This document shows, one piece after another, positions 31,322-40,745 of a DNA stretch of 64,000 bases. Position 1 is the stretch's first letter. Each line of letters begins with the position of its first letter. Origin of the DNA: an uncultured Bacteroidota bacterium. GTDB taxonomy: Bacteria > Bacteroidota > Bacteroidia > Flavobacteriales > Flavobacteriaceae. Position numbers and translations under genes: made by a program. The notes under the pieces are model-generated. The model had not been told where the DNA came from and searched no databases. It saw nothing but the letters and a program-made list of their open reading frames with translations. The stretch covers positions 1 to 64,000 of the forward strand of contig CACORF010000001.1 in assembly GCA_902629505.1 (NCBI GenBank), written 5' to 3'.

Positions 31322-32662
31322 ATGACTGATTTTGGAATAATTGGAGTAGGTAGAATAGGGACAAGCTTGGCAAGAAATATGTCATCAAATGGTATAAAAG
31401 TCTCTTTATATGATAAAAGTTTTGAAACATCTATAGATATTAAAAATCATTATCCAGAATTAGAATCTTCTTTAATGTTTAATGATATAAACAAATTTAT
31501 TAGTTCTATCTCATTGCCAAGAAAAGTTTTAGTTCTTGTTCCATCTGGTCATTCATTAGATGAGGTGATTTCTCTCTGTATAAAAAACCTTGATTCAAAC
31601 GATATTTTAATTGATGCCGGTAATACTAATCCAACTATAAGTTTTAAAAATCATCAAAAAATTAAATCAAAAAATTTGTTATATCTAGGCATGGGTGTAT
31701 CTGGGGGAGTTTTAGGAGTTCTTAAAGGCCCTTCAATAATGATAGGTGGAGATCTAAAGGCATTTAACGAAGTAAAAAATATGTTTTCTAAAATAACATC
31801 TAATACAATCAATAACTCAAAAAGCTATGAATTATTTGGGGATTCTAACCAAGGTCACTTTGTTAAGATGGTCCATAATGGTATAGAATATGTTGAAATG
31901 CAACTTATATCATCAATATATTACCTCATGATAAAATCTAATAAATATAAATATGATGATATCGCAAATATTTTTAAAAAATGGAATAAATCGGATTTGA
32001 ATAGTTATTTACTTGAGATATCTTCCACCAAACTTGTGGAAAAAACAGATGGTAACTTTTTACTAGATATAATTGATGATAAAGCTGATGATAATGGGAC
32101 TGGTAGGTGGATGTTAAAATACGGAGTTGATCTTGGATGCTCAATGAGTATGCTAAATGCTGCACTAGATTCCAGGTTTATTTCAAAAAATAATAATGCA
32201 AGATTGAAGTTCAGTAATTCAATAAAAAAAGACATTGGGGAATATGATATCAACTTTAATTCATTAGCTGATGCATATAGTTTTTGTAGACTAATAAACT
32301 ATGTTCAAGCATTTTTATTGATTGATTCTGCAAATCAAAATTATGGGTGGAATATAAGTATTTCAAAGGCTTTAAATGTTTGGTCAAATGGAAGCATTAT
32401 AAAATCAAAACTAATTAATACTTTATATAGAGACTATTCAGTTGATAATATATTGGATGATAAAAAAATATTCAAAACCTTTAATGAGTTTAAACCTGGA
32501 CTGATTGATATTTTAGATTTATCATTAAAAAATGATATATCCCTTCCATGCTTTAGTGAGGCATTGAGTTATATAAATCAAATTTCAAGTCTATCTTTGA
32601 GCACCAAATTAATTCAGGCTCAACGAAACCAATTTGGATCTCACAAAATAGATACTAATTAA
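31322..32662 (+). CDS. gnd: 6-phosphogluconate dehydrogenase (divergent, short C-terminus)
   Basis: FGIIGVGRIGTSLARN, GMGVSGGVLGVLKGPSIMIGG, GHFVKMVHNGIEYVEMQLI; follows gntK. Confidence 0.85.
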   Translation: MTDFGIIGVGRIGTSLARNMSSNGIKVSLYDKSFETSIDIKNHYPELESSLMFNDINKFISSISLPRKVLVLVPSGHSLDEVISLCIKNLDSNDILIDAGNTNPTISFKNHQKIKSKNLLYLGMGVSGGVLGVLKGPSIMIGGDLKAFNEVKNMFSKITSNTINNSKSYELFGDSNQGHFVKMVHNGIEYVEMQLISSIYYLMIKSNKYKYDDIANIFKKWNKSDLNSYLLEISSTKLVEKTDGNFLLDIIDDKADDNGTGRWMLKYGVDLGCSMSMLNAALDSRFISKNNNARLKFSNSIKKDIGEYDINFNSLADAYSFCRLINYVQAFLLIDSANQNYGWNISISKALNVWSNGSIIKSKLINTLYRDYSVDNILDDKKIFKTFNEFKPGLIDILDLSLKNDISLPCFSEALSYINQISSLSLSTKLIQAQRNQFGSHKIDTN

Positions 32663-32675
32663 TTAAATAATTATT

Positions 32676-33380
32676 TTATTTTGATACAATATAAATTGTA
32701 GAGGCGCCATAAAGTTTTTTTCTTGTTTCAACTTTTTTAAAACCTGTTTTATAAAGCATCTCTATAAATCTATTTTTTGGAGGAAAATTTTTTGTAGAAT
32801 CTAATAAGTAAAGGTAAGCTTTCGTTTTTCCTGAAAAAATAAAAGCAATTATTGGAATGTATATTCTAGTTATTAGTGTGTATAAGATTTTAATTATCGG
32901 ATTTTCTGGAATTGAAGTTTCAAGTATTATTAGTTTCCCATCATTCTTTAAAACTCTATAACTTTCGCTTAACCCTTTCTCCAAATTACTAAAGTTTCTA
33001 ACTCCATATCCAATTGATACAATATCAAATTGGTTATCGTCAAAAACTAGATTTTCAGCTTCACATATTTTAAGATTTATATTTTCAATTTTTAAATCAT
33101 TAATTTTTTTACGAGCAATTTTCAGCATATTACCTGAGACATCAATTCCTTCGATTTTTGAGCCATTAATTTTACTTAGATTTATTGCAATATCCCCAGT
33201 GCCAGTTGCAATATCAAGTATTCTTTTAGGAGATGAATCTATTGCAATTTCAGCTATCTCTTTTTTCCATTTAGAATGATTTCTGAAAGTCATTAAATCA
33301 TTCATGAAGTCATATTCATTTGATATAGATTCAAAAATATTTTTTATCTGCACAAAATTTGAGGATTTGTTAGTATTCAT
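32676..33380 (-). CDS. ubiE: Demethylmenaquinone methyltransferase (UbiE/MenG)
   Basis: NEYDFMNDLMTFRNHSKWKKE, ILDIATGTGDIAI, GYGVRNF. Confidence 0.9.
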   Translation of the reverse strand: MNTNKSSNFVQIKNIFESISNEYDFMNDLMTFRNHSKWKKEIAEIAIDSSPKRILDIATGTGDIAINLSKINGSKIEGIDVSGNMLKIARKKINDLKIENINLKICEAENLVFDDNQFDIVSIGYGVRNFSNLEKGLSESYRVLKNDGKLIILETSIPENPIIKILYTLITRIYIPIIAFIFSGKTKAYLYLLDSTKNFPPKNRFIEMLYKTGFKKVETRKKLYGASTIYIVSK

Positions 33381-33382
33381 TT

Positions 33383-34144
33383 TTATCTAATTGACTTAAT
33401 AAACGAATCTATTGAATCCACACCATTTTCATGAAGATTTTTTATAAATGCAGATCCAATTATTGCACCCTTTGAATAACCCACAGCAGCATCAAATGTT
33501 TCTTTATTTCCTACTCCAAAACCAATAATTCTCGGTGTATCTAAGTTCATTTTCTCGATTCTTTTAAAATAATTAATTTGTTCTGAGCTAAAAGAATCCT
33601 TTGAACCAGTTATACTTGATGAACTCACCATATAGATAAAACCATTTGATATTGAATCAATCTTTCTTATTCTTTTATCTGATGTTTGTGGAGCTATTAA
33701 AAACATATTATAGAGCTGATTTTCTTCAAACATTGATTTATAATTTTCTTCATAATAATCAATTGGTAAGTCAGGTATTATTAATCCATCAATTCCAATT
33801 TCATTACATTTTTTACAAAAGGCATCAACACCATATTGAAGCATAGGATTAAAATAACCCATAATAATTAATGGAATAGAGACTTTATCTCTTATTCCTT
33901 GTAATTGATCAAACAATTTATTGGTATTCATTCCATTTTTAATTGCTATAGTAGAGCTATCTTGAATTGTTGGTCCATCAGCCAATGGATCACTAAATGG
34001 TAGGCCGATCTCAACCATATCAACACCTGATTCCTGCAACTTAATAATAATATCTTTCGTATCATTTAAATTAGGGTATCCAGCTGTAAAGTATATGGAC
34101 AATAACTTCCCCTCTTCTCCTAATTTTTTGTCAATCCTATTCAT
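33383..34144 (-). CDS. trpA: Tryptophan synthase alpha chain
   Basis: VEIGLPFSDPLADGPTIQ. Confidence 0.95.
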   Translation of the reverse strand: MNRIDKKLGEEGKLLSIYFTAGYPNLNDTKDIIIKLQESGVDMVEIGLPFSDPLADGPTIQDSSTIAIKNGMNTNKLFDQLQGIRDKVSIPLIIMGYFNPMLQYGVDAFCKKCNEIGIDGLIIPDLPIDYYEENYKSMFEENQLYNMFLIAPQTSDKRIRKIDSISNGFIYMVSSSSITGSKDSFSSEQINYFKRIEKMNLDTPRIIGFGVGNKETFDAAVGYSKGAIIGSAFIKNLHENGVDSIDSFIKSIR

Positions 34145-35325
34145 TATAAATTAAAATAATCAATGTATGTATTTAAATCCTTATCACCTCTACCTGAGAA
34201 GTTAACAACTATAATATCATCTGGTTTAAAATCTAGATATTTAAATGCAGCAAAAGCATGTGCTGTTTCTATTGCAGGTATAATCCCCTCAAGTTTTGAG
34301 ACCTCAAGTCCTGCAAGCATAGCATCACTATCTGTTATTGACATAAACTCTGCTCTTTTACTTTCAAGTAAATGAGCATGAAGAGGACCTACTCCTGGAT
34401 AATCAAGACCAGCTGAAATAGAATAGGGCTCAACTATTTGTCCATCTTTAGTCTGCATTAAAAGTGTTTTACTTCCATGAATAATACCTGTTTTTCCAAG
34501 AACTGATGTTGCAGCACTTTTCCCTGATTCAACTCCTTCTCCAGCCGCCTCAACTGAAATAATTTTTACTTTTTCATCTTCTAAATAATGGTAATATAAT
34601 CCAGCAGCATTGCTTCCACCTCCTATATTAGCAATTAAATAATCAGGATATTCAGTCCCTTCTTTGTCTTTCAACTGAGACTTTATCTCTTCTGAAACTA
34701 CAGCCTGAAACTTAGCTACCATATCAGGATAAGGATGAGGACCTACTACTGATCCAATAATGTAATGAGTTGTTACTGGATTATTAATCCAATCCCTAAT
34801 TGCTTCATTAGTAGCGTCTTTTAGTGTTTTACTACCTGATTCAGCAGGAACTATTGAAGCTCCAAGCATTTTCATTCTAGCTACATTAGGAGCTTGCCTT
34901 TTTATGTCAATTGCACCCATATAAATTACACATTCAATTCCTGCTAATGCACAAACTGTTGCAGTTGCTACTCCATGTTGACCAGCACCTGTTTCAGCAA
35001 TAATTCTTTTTTTCCCAAGTCTTTTGGCCAGTAAAATTTGACCAACAGTGTTATTTATTTTATGAGCTCCTGTATGACATAAGTCTTCTCTTTTAAAGTA
35101 AATTTTACATTTATATTTTTTTGACATTCTTTCAGCAAAATACAGTGGAGTAGGCCTACCTACATAATCTTTTAAAAGATTATTATAATCCTTTTGGAAA
35201 TTAGGATCATCAATGATCTTATTGTAATTTTTTTCTAATTCATCAAGGTTTGGAAATAGCATTTCAGGAACAAAAGCACCTCCATAATTTCCATAAAACC
35301 CTTTTTTATCTACTTTATATTTCAT
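34144..35325 (-). CDS. trpB: Tryptophan synthase beta chain
   Basis: YGGAFVPE, KREDLCHTGAHKINN, GGGSNAAG. Confidence 0.96.
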   Translation of the reverse strand: MKYKVDKKGFYGNYGGAFVPEMLFPNLDELEKNYNKIIDDPNFQKDYNNLLKDYVGRPTPLYFAERMSKKYKCKIYFKREDLCHTGAHKINNTVGQILLAKRLGKKRIIAETGAGQHGVATATVCALAGIECVIYMGAIDIKRQAPNVARMKMLGASIVPAESGSKTLKDATNEAIRDWINNPVTTHYIIGSVVGPHPYPDMVAKFQAVVSEEIKSQLKDKEGTEYPDYLIANIGGGSNAAGLYYHYLEDEKVKIISVEAAGEGVESGKSAATSVLGKTGIIHGSKTLLMQTKDGQIVEPYSISAGLDYPGVGPLHAHLLESKRAEFMSITDSDAMLAGLEVSKLEGIIPAIETAHAFAAFKYLDFKPDDIIVVNFSGRGDKDLNTYIDYFNL

Positions 35326-35935
35326 TTTTTATTATCTCTATAAAAGTTTTTAGTTCATCAATTTTTTTTAAATGATTTTCATCTTCAAATTTACTATTAA
35401 CGTCTATTCCATATATAGGAAGATCCATTTTAAAAAGTTCAATTAGTGATTCAATAGAATGAAGACCTATCCCACCGCTAATAAAGAACCCTTTTTTTAA
35501 ATTATATTTTTTTAAATTTTTCCAGTTAAATGACTTACCAGTTCCACCAGGAAGTTCTGATTTTGAGTCAAACAAGAATAAATCACAATAGTCTTCATAG
35601 CTTTTCAAAATGTTAAAATCAAAATTATCATCTATTCTAAATGACTTTATAACTTGAATTCCAGTATCTAATATTTCGTTACAAAATTGAGGAGATTCAT
35701 CACCATGTAATTGAACGCAAGTTAAGTCATGCTTATCAATTTTATCAATAACATCCTCAGTAATTGAGTTAAAAAAGACACCTGTCTTTTTAATTTCTTT
35801 ATTTATGTTTGGAGTAATATTATTTACGTATCTAAGAGATTTTTCCCAAAAAATATGACCAATGTAGTCTGGCTTTAAGACAGCTACTTGGTTAATGTTC
35901 TCATGATTAAATAGTCCGCAAATTTTAAATTTCAT
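35315..35935 (-). CDS. trpF: Phosphoribosylanthranilate isomerase
   Basis: KICGLFNHENI, VQLHGDESPQFC, FISGGIG. Confidence 0.92.
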   Translation of the reverse strand: MKFKICGLFNHENINQVAVLKPDYIGHIFWEKSLRYVNNITPNINKEIKKTGVFFNSITEDVIDKIDKHDLTCVQLHGDESPQFCNEILDTGIQVIKSFRIDDNFDFNILKSYEDYCDLFLFDSKSELPGGTGKSFNWKNLKKYNLKKGFFISGGIGLHSIESLIELFKMDLPIYGIDVNSKFEDENHLKKIDELKTFIEIIKNEI

Positions 35936-36716
35936 TTTGAACCTCTTTTATAAAATTATAAGCTGATTTAAATGGATCATCTGTTCTCATGAAGTTTTCA
36001 CCAATTAAAAAACCTTGGTAACCAACCTCTCTTAGTTTTAAAATTGATTCAACTTTACTAATGCCGCTCTCAGATATTTTAACAAAACTCTCAGGAATCA
36101 TACTATATAAATCTATACTATTTTGTATATCAATTTCTAAGGTGTCAAGATTTCTATTATTTACTCCAATAATATCTGTATTATCCCAAGATATTTTCTC
36201 TAACTCTCTTGCATCATGAATCTCAAAAAGTACTTCTAGTCCTATGCTTTTTGCTAATGAACTAAAATTTTTAATTTCCTCTTTTGACAATATTGATGCT
36301 ATTAGTAAAATTGCGTCTGATCCAATTGATTTTGACTCAATTATTTGATATTCACTAATAATAAATTCTTTTCTTAAAATTGGTATACTTGCAATGTCTA
36401 TTATATTAAGAATATCCTTAATATCTCCATCAAAATATTGCTTATTAGTTAATATTGATAATCCAGCTGCTCCAGCTTTTTCATATCCTCTGACCACTTC
36501 TGATATATTAGATTTATAATTAATATTATTATTGGATGGAGATCTTCTTTTAAATTCACATATTATCCCACCAGGACTTTTAAGAATTGAATCTTTTAGA
36601 GAAATACATTTTCTAGAAAATAAACTTTTGCTCTCTAATTTTTTTAAAGAACTCATCGAGGATAGTTTTGCCACCTCCAATCTCTTATCTTCTACAATCT
36701 TATCAAGAATCTTCAT
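35925..36716 (-). CDS. trpC: Indole-3-glycerol phosphate synthase
   Basis: ICEFKRRSPSNNNIN, ILRKEFIISEYQIIES, GVNNRNLDTLEID. Confidence 0.94.
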   Translation of the reverse strand: MKILDKIVEDKRLEVAKLSSMSSLKKLESKSLFSRKCISLKDSILKSPGGIICEFKRRSPSNNNINYKSNISEVVRGYEKAGAAGLSILTNKQYFDGDIKDILNIIDIASIPILRKEFIISEYQIIESKSIGSDAILLIASILSKEEIKNFSSLAKSIGLEVLFEIHDARELEKISWDNTDIIGVNNRNLDTLEIDIQNSIDLYSMIPESFVKISESGISKVESILKLREVGYQGFLIGENFMRTDDPFKSAYNFIKEVQNEI

Positions 36717-37720
36717 TTCATAATATTTATCAGATCATTAAAACATTTAAGGGCTTTTCCACTTTTGATAGATTCTTTTGCTTCTTCAAAAGCCTCTAAG
36801 ATTGATATTTTCTTTGATATTGCGATTGCTAAAGAAGCATTTGCACAGACTACATCCTGTTGATCATTTGATCCATTTCCACTTAAAACATTCATAAAGA
36901 TTTTTGATGATGACTTTATATCTATTCCACCTTTTATACTATCAGATTTAATATTTTTTAAATTAAAATCCTTGGATCCCAAAATAAACTCACTTTCTCT
37001 TGAATATACCTTTGTATCTCCAGTTAAAGATATTTCATCATAACCGTCCAATGAGTGTATTACATTATAACTAATATCAGTTTGCTGATATAAATAATTA
37101 TAAATCCTGGCCAATTCTAAATTATACACTCCTACTATCTGTTTTTTTGGCATAGTTGGATTTACCATTGGTCCTAACATATTAAAAAAAGTTTTTAGTC
37201 CAAGTTCTTTTCTTACCGGAGCAACATTCTTCATTGCAGGATGAAAAAGAGGTGCATGTAAGAAGCATATATTAGCTTTATCTACAGCCTCTTTGATTTT
37301 GTTTGAGTTATTATTAAAATTTAAACCTAAGCTTTCCAGAACATTACTAGATCCACAGCTTGAAGAAACTCCATAGTTTCCATGTTTTGCAACTTTAACT
37401 CCCGAACCAGCAGTTACAAAAGAGGCTAATGTTGATATATTAAAAGTATCCTTCTCATCCCCACCTGTTCCGCACAAATCAATTAAATCATATTCATCAA
37501 GATTTATTTTTAGAGATAATTCTATTAAAGCTTTTCTAAAACCATTTAGCTCTTCAATAGTTATATTTCTAATCATAAAGATTGTCAAAAATGATGCTAT
37601 TTCACTAGTGTTAAGCTTACCTTCAGAAATTTCAATTATAATATTTCTAGACTCATCTTCTGATAATGTCTCATATTGAGTAAGTCTGTTTAGAACTTTT
37701 TTCATAGGCTGTTTATCCAA
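36713..37720 (-). CDS. trpD: Anthranilate phosphoribosyltransferase
   Basis: DLCGTGGDEKDTFNIST, KHGNYGVSSSCGSS. Confidence 0.95.
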   Translation of the reverse strand: MDKQPMKKVLNRLTQYETLSEDESRNIIIEISEGKLNTSEIASFLTIFMIRNITIEELNGFRKALIELSLKINLDEYDLIDLCGTGGDEKDTFNISTLASFVTAGSGVKVAKHGNYGVSSSCGSSNVLESLGLNFNNNSNKIKEAVDKANICFLHAPLFHPAMKNVAPVRKELGLKTFFNMLGPMVNPTMPKKQIVGVYNLELARIYNYLYQQTDISYNVIHSLDGYDEISLTGDTKVYSRESEFILGSKDFNLKNIKSDSIKGGIDIKSSSKIFMNVLSGNGSNDQQDVVCANASLAIAISKKISILEAFEEAKESIKSGKALKCFNDLINIMK

Positions 37721-38268
37721 TTTTTTAGTATTTTTTTTCCTTTTGGTGTTAAGACAGATTCAGGATGAAACTGGACTCCTCTAACATCATAATCTTTATG
37801 TTTAATTGACATAATCTCTCCATTTTCGTCAACTGAAGTTACTTTAAATTCTTTGGGAACAGGTTTATCAACAATCCATGAATGATATCTGCCAACCTCT
37901 AATTCAGATTCAATATTATTAAAAATTAAATCTGAATCAGTTACTGTTATTCTTGAGGAAACACCATGGTATACATTTTCCAGATTCCTCAATGTTCCTC
38001 CAAATGCTTCAGCTATAGCTTGTTGTCCCAAGCAAACGCCAAAAATATTTTTTGAATCGTAATACATCTTTATCACATCTAATATTTTTCCTGCTTCTGA
38101 TGGTATTCCTGGTCCTGGTGAAATAAGAATTGCATCAAAATGTTTTATTTCATCAAGCTCAAACTTATCATTTCTTTTAACTGTTATTTCACACCCAAGT
38201 TCCTCTACATAATACAAAAGATTATATGTAAAGGAATCGTAATTATCTATAAGGAAAATCTTCTTCAT
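37702..38268 (-). CDS. trpG: Anthranilate synthase component II (glutamine amidotransferase)
   Basis: IDNYDSFTYNL, GVCLGQQAIAEAFGG, VQFHPESVLTPKG. Confidence 0.94.
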   Translation of the reverse strand: MKKIFLIDNYDSFTYNLLYYVEELGCEITVKRNDKFELDEIKHFDAILISPGPGIPSEAGKILDVIKMYYDSKNIFGVCLGQQAIAEAFGGTLRNLENVYHGVSSRITVTDSDLIFNNIESELEVGRYHSWIVDKPVPKEFKVTSVDENGEIMSIKHKDYDVRGVQFHPESVLTPKGKKILKNWINSL

Positions 38269-39665
38269 TTTATCTTTTCAGCTTCATCTAAAGCCTTATC
38301 TAGTGCACCTAATTTATTTTTTACTTCCTCTAATTCTTTCTCAGGGACAGAGTCAATAACAATACCTGCTCCTGCTTGATAATTCAAAATATTATTTTTA
38401 CTAAAAAATGATCTTATAATAATTGCATGATTAAAGTTCCCATCAAAATCTATATATCCAATAGCTCCACCATAAAAATTCCTATTTACTTTTTCATACT
38501 TTTCAATTAATTCAAGAGCCTTATGTTTTGGTGCTCCTGATAATGTTCCTGCAGGAAATGTATCCTCAACAACTTGAAACGACTTTACACCCTCTTTTAA
38601 TATTGAAGTGACTTTAGATACAAGATGTATTACATGAGAATAAAATTGAACTTCTCTATTTTTTTCAATTTTAACATTGTTTCCGCTCCTACTTAAATCA
38701 TTTCTAGCTAAATCAACCAACATTATATGTTCAGAGTTTTCTTTTGGGTCTTCAGCTAACTCTTTAGCTCTTTTTTGATCTTCTTCATCGTTACCTGTTC
38801 TTTTGAATGTACCGGCAATGGGATGAATTTCAGACTTCCCATCTTTAATGATAATTTGAGCTTCTGGTGAGCTTCCAAAGATTTTAAAATCACCATAATC
38901 AAAGAAGAATAGATATGGTGAAGGATTTATTGATCTAAGGGCTCTGTATACGTTGAATTCATCACCACTAAATTTTTGTTTGAATCTTCTTGATAAAACT
39001 AACTGAAAAACATCACCTCTCTTACAATGTTCTTTTGCTTTTTTGACGTATTCAATATATTCATTATCTGTTATAGGTGATTCGGATATACCAGATTTTC
39101 TGAAGTTAAATACTGAGTAGCTCTTGTTATTTAGTATTGACTCCACATAATCAATATTATGGGATTCTTCAATAGAATTACAGAAAATGTGAGCCTCGTG
39201 ATTATACTGACTAATTGCAATTACATTTTTGTAAAGACCATAATATATATCTGGAATGTCAAAATCATCTTTATTTTTAATCTCAACTGAGTCATAATAT
39301 TTCACTGATTCATGACTCATGAATCCAAAAATTCCATTATTTAAAAATTTGAAATCAGATTTTGTAGTCTCGAACTTTTCTAAATAGTTGTGAATTACAC
39401 TTGAAATTTTTTCATCCTTACCTAACACTCTAGATTCATCCTCACCACTAGGATAAGAACAATGAACTTCACTGTTTTTAATTTTAATGTATCCTATTTG
39501 ATTGAAACATATAAATGAGTAGTTGTTATTAGCTAGCATGTAATCACTATTTTCTAATAAAAGACTATTAGGAAATATGTCTCTAATCTTTAAATAGACT
39601 TCAACAGGAGTAATAGTATCTGCAAAGATTTTTTTATGATAATTATTTAATTTTATTTTTTTCAT
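38265..39665 (-). CDS. trpE: Anthranilate synthase component I
   Basis: DVFQLVLSRRF, FPAGTLSGAPKHKALELI, GGAIGYIDFDG. Confidence 0.94.
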   Translation of the reverse strand: MKKIKLNNYHKKIFADTITPVEVYLKIRDIFPNSLLLENSDYMLANNNYSFICFNQIGYIKIKNSEVHCSYPSGEDESRVLGKDEKISSVIHNYLEKFETTKSDFKFLNNGIFGFMSHESVKYYDSVEIKNKDDFDIPDIYYGLYKNVIAISQYNHEAHIFCNSIEESHNIDYVESILNNKSYSVFNFRKSGISESPITDNEYIEYVKKAKEHCKRGDVFQLVLSRRFKQKFSGDEFNVYRALRSINPSPYLFFFDYGDFKIFGSSPEAQIIIKDGKSEIHPIAGTFKRTGNDEEDQKRAKELAEDPKENSEHIMLVDLARNDLSRSGNNVKIEKNREVQFYSHVIHLVSKVTSILKEGVKSFQVVEDTFPAGTLSGAPKHKALELIEKYEKVNRNFYGGAIGYIDFDGNFNHAIIIRSFFSKNNILNYQAGAGIVIDSVPEKELEEVKNKLGALDKALDEAEKIK

Positions 39666-39667
39666 AG

Positions 39668-39696
39668 CAAAAAAAAAGCCTGTCGTGAGACAAGCT
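39668..39696 (-). terminator. trp attenuator: intrinsic terminator immediately upstream of trpE
   Basis: Minus-strand AGCTTGTC-TCAC-GACAGGCT (8 bp with one G-U) followed by TTTTTTTTGC; ends 2 nt before trpE ATG (39665). Confidence 0.85.
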
Positions 39697-39724
39697 ATAT
39701 TATAACAGTTTTATTCACGATCAA

Positions 39725-39769
39725 TTAGATTTCGTAATTCCACCACCAGTATGTATTGATTAATTTCAT
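39725..39769 (-). CDS. trpL: trp operon leader peptide MKLINTYWWWNYEI
   Basis: Minus-strand ATGAAATTAATCAATACATACTGGTGGTGGAATTACGAAATCTAA; three consecutive TGG codons, directly upstream of terminator and trpE. Confidence 0.85.
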   Translation of the reverse strand: MKLINTYWWWNYEI

Positions 39770-39996
39770 CACGCAAATATAAAATAAAAACAAAATAAAC
39801 CAACAGAAACAAAACCTATAATTATAAAAATTGCTGTTGATATGAGTTTTAGATGTTTTTTTGTTCCTTCTGCCATATCCATTGTCTCAAGTTGAGGCTC
39901 ATTAACATCTTTAAGTTCATTTATAGATAGGAAAGTAGCTGCAACAACTGCACCAGTACAAACTAAACCCATTATAAATATAAAAGTATCACCCAT
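39769..39996 (-). CDS. Small two-TM membrane protein (75 aa), stop overlaps trpL ATG
   Basis: MGDTFIFIMGLVCTGAVVAATFLSINELKDVN...; TGATG overlap with trpL. Confidence 0.65.
   Translation of the reverse strand: MGDTFIFIMGLVCTGAVVAATFLSINELKDVNEPQLETMDMAEGTKKHLKLISTAIFIIIGFVSVGLFCFYFIFA
39774..39803 (-). promoter_or_regulatory. Putative trp operon promoter (Bacteroidota -33/-7 type)
   Basis: Minus-strand TTG (39803-39801)-N19-TATATTTG (39781-39774), 4 nt before the trpL ATG. Confidence 0.7.
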
Positions 39997-39997
39997 T

Positions 39998-40171
39998 TTA
40001 TTTGTTTAGCATCTGTTTAAAATAACAACCAAAAGAAAGTATTGAAGGAACCCATAATCCAACAAATAGTCCTTCATCTTTATAACCATAGAACCATAAA
40101 GAAACTGAAAGTACAAAAGAGATAAACGCAGCTCCAATTAGAAAAATATCAGATTTTTGAAAATATTTCAT
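39998..40171 (-). CDS. Small two-TM membrane protein (57 aa; below ORF-track cutoff)
   Basis: Translated by hand: MKYFQKSDIFLIGAAFISFVLSVSLWFYGYKDEGLFVGLWVPSILSFGCYFKQMLNK; 1 nt from the downstream ORF. Confidence 0.6.
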   Translation of the reverse strand: MKYFQKSDIFLIGAAFISFVLSVSLWFYGYKDEGLFVGLWVPSILSFGCYFKQMLNK

Positions 40172-40281
40172 AGTTAAATATATTTATGCCAAAATACATA
40201 ATTAGAATTAAACTAAAAAAAGTATAACTCAAGTTTTTTTTAAATTACTATATGATTTTCTTATTTTAGAAATAAAAAAAT

Positions 40282-40590
40282 ATGATCAATCTAACTTCGG
40301 ATGAGCTAATTGAAAAGCTAAAAAAAGATAAAAATTCATATCTATTAGATGTTAGAACGGATGAAGAATTTGAAGATTCACATATTCCTAATTCTAAACT
40401 CCTAAATATCAGAGATCCTCAATTATTCATGGATGGTATCCAAGATTTAGATAAGACTAAGAACTATTATGTTTATTGTCATTCTGGTGTAAGAAGTGTA
40501 CAAGCATGTCAAATTATGAAGTCTTTTGGATTTGAAAACTTGTATAATTTATTAGGTGGAATTTCCGAATGGACCGGTCAAAAACAATAA
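40282..40590 (+). CDS. Single-domain rhodanese-like protein
   Basis: LLDVRTDEEFEDSHIPNS, YVYCHSGVRSVQA. Confidence 0.88.
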   Translation: MINLTSDELIEKLKKDKNSYLLDVRTDEEFEDSHIPNSKLLNIRDPQLFMDGIQDLDKTKNYYVYCHSGVRSVQACQIMKSFGFENLYNLLGGISEWTGQKQ

Positions 40591-40745
40591 ATGTTGTAAT
40601 CTTTATAAAAAATATGAGTTTGGATTTATTTTTTATTAAGCAATTTTTATTCTTCTCCTAGGATTTATTTTATATTTGACATTCGCCTTAATAATTAGGG
40701 CATAAAATTTAATTATTCATAACAACAGCTTTTGATTTATAACTT

